A stretch of DNA of 64,000 bases, taken from Candidatus Enterovibrio altilux. GTDB taxonomy: Bacteria; Pseudomonadota; Gammaproteobacteria; Enterobacterales; Vibrionaceae. Below are positions 63,409 to 64,000 of this stretch, one piece after another; within the stretch, counting starts at the first letter, position 1; every line of letters begins with the position of its first letter. Both the position numbers and the translations under genes were made by a program. The notes beneath the pieces are model-generated. The model saw only the letters and a program-made list of their open reading frames with translations. It had not been told where the DNA came from and ran no database searches. Where the stretch lies: the NCBI RefSeq assembly GCF_002381345.1, contig NZ_CP020661.1, positions 62,001 to 126,000 of the forward strand, given 5' to 3'.

Positions 63409-64000
63409 GGCTTTATTTTTTAATTCAAATTTAGATAATAAATCCCAACATGATTCACTATGAAACAATTGCTTTTGTTTTAGGCATATTTAGTCCTGCC
63501 GGCTTGTGTAACGCTTCTATCATGGCGTCGGTTTCACTAATCTAAGTTATGTTATTCCTTAGGCTCAATATGCCTCCCAGCAGAGTTTCTTTGACTCGAA
63601 CCATTGTTGTTTTTGCTAGGAAACGTTTATGATAACTAATTTTATTTTTTAAATAAGGGACTAAATTTTCAGGCCTATGAACAATCTTCGCTACAAAGCA
63701 ACTACTAGAATCAAACGAAGCAGAGTAATCATGGGATACCTCGTTTGTTTAGTGACTTAGTCATTACTACGGTCCTCATGGTTAAATACGTATTTTCAAT
63801 GCCATTGAGAGGTCTGCAAGGACTAATTAATTTTGTTCTCAAACTTGCTCAATTGCCGTTGTCATGCCAGCATTGTTCATGCATTAGCAAGCGATCCCAA
63901 ATGGTTAACGCCATGTTCAAGACGAAGAATAAGGGAAGCACCCCATAACTTAGCCATTGATGTTACATGGCCCAAAGTTTACGTCTATGATGAAAAAAAA
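63409..64000. mobile_element. Chimeric IS903-group element running off the window
   Basis: Inverted 3' end (63409-63638), shared junction (ATAACTAATTTTATTTT), then the IS in plus orientation to the window edge. A 67-codon frame survives (63745-63948: ISKRSQMVNAMFKTKNK). Confidence 0.8.

Noticed and set aside
1-64000. CRISPR array
   Set aside because: The repeated sequences are dispersed ~1-kb IS copies. No short regularly spaced repeats with unique spacers were seen apart from the origin iterons.

Overview
The window looks like part of the secondary chromosome (chromosome II) of a Vibrionaceae-type gammaproteobacterium whose genome is decaying. The key evidence is a clear rctB gene (21853-23835), the initiator specific to Vibrionaceae chromosome II. 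Just upstream is a textbook origin layout: a DnaA box, four phased GATC-containing iterons and an AT-rich stretch with four ATCA words at an exact 8-bp period. Several other genes here (nadE, tkt, pntAB, ddl, ectABC-ask) are, from memory, also chromosome II genes in Vibrio cholerae. By my own sum recognisable coding sequence fills only about 31 kb of 64 kb (near 48%). About 19 kb is debris of one insertion-sequence family (IS5 family, IS903 group), with smaller remnants of IS1- and IS630-family elements. No copy of any IS keeps an open transposase gene. This picture of IS expansion followed by IS death, plus pseudogenes, in a marine Vibrionaceae background recalls host-restricted luminous symbionts such as Candidatus Enterovibrio of deep-sea anglerfish. 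That assignment is inference.

Layout. 1-2.0 kb: IS debris around a tRNA-Asn. 2.0-2.9 kb: nadE. 4.6-8.7 kb: a large hybrid sensor kinase whose first receiver lacks its phospho-acceptor. 9.2-9.8 kb: a secreted protein of unknown function. 12.4-13.4 kb: ddl, with a damaged start. 14.5-16.5 kb: tkt. 17.3-19.9 kb: alaE and yaeQ. 20.9-23.8 kb: chromosome II origin and rctB. 25.3-28.6 kb: a proXWV-type glycine betaine importer. 30.9-31.4 kb: a NadD-like adenylyltransferase. 33.2-36.2 kb: pntAB. 37.8-39.9 kb: a second-type EF-G. 40.5-46.9 kb: a DedA protein, deaD and an EAL phosphodiesterase. 48.1-50.1 kb: hldD and lpxM. 51.8-57.1 kb: ppnP, a small one-helix membrane protein, a four-to-six-helix membrane protein and ylqF. 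58.4-61.3 kb: an ectoine operon in which ectA and ectB are open but ectC and the specialised aspartokinase are broken. 61.8-63.0 kb: a PlsC-type acyltransferase.

Functionally, NAD chemistry is well represented and intact (nadE, NadD-like protein, pntAB). Osmotic balance appears to have shifted from making ectoine (terminal step lost) to importing betaine (transporter intact). Envelope genes (hldD, lpxM, PlsC-like, ddl) and translation or RNA genes (fusA2, deaD, ylqF) are retained, apart from the ddl start.

The least expected structures are three. First, a chimeric IS derivative: an inverted copy of the last ~220 bp of the IS is fused to its own 5' end, and essentially the same junction occurs at ten places. 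Second, a pair of origin-like RctB-type motifs sits 8 kb away at 29.5 kb. Third, parAB2, normally beside this origin, is absent within 21 kb on one side and 40 kb on the other.
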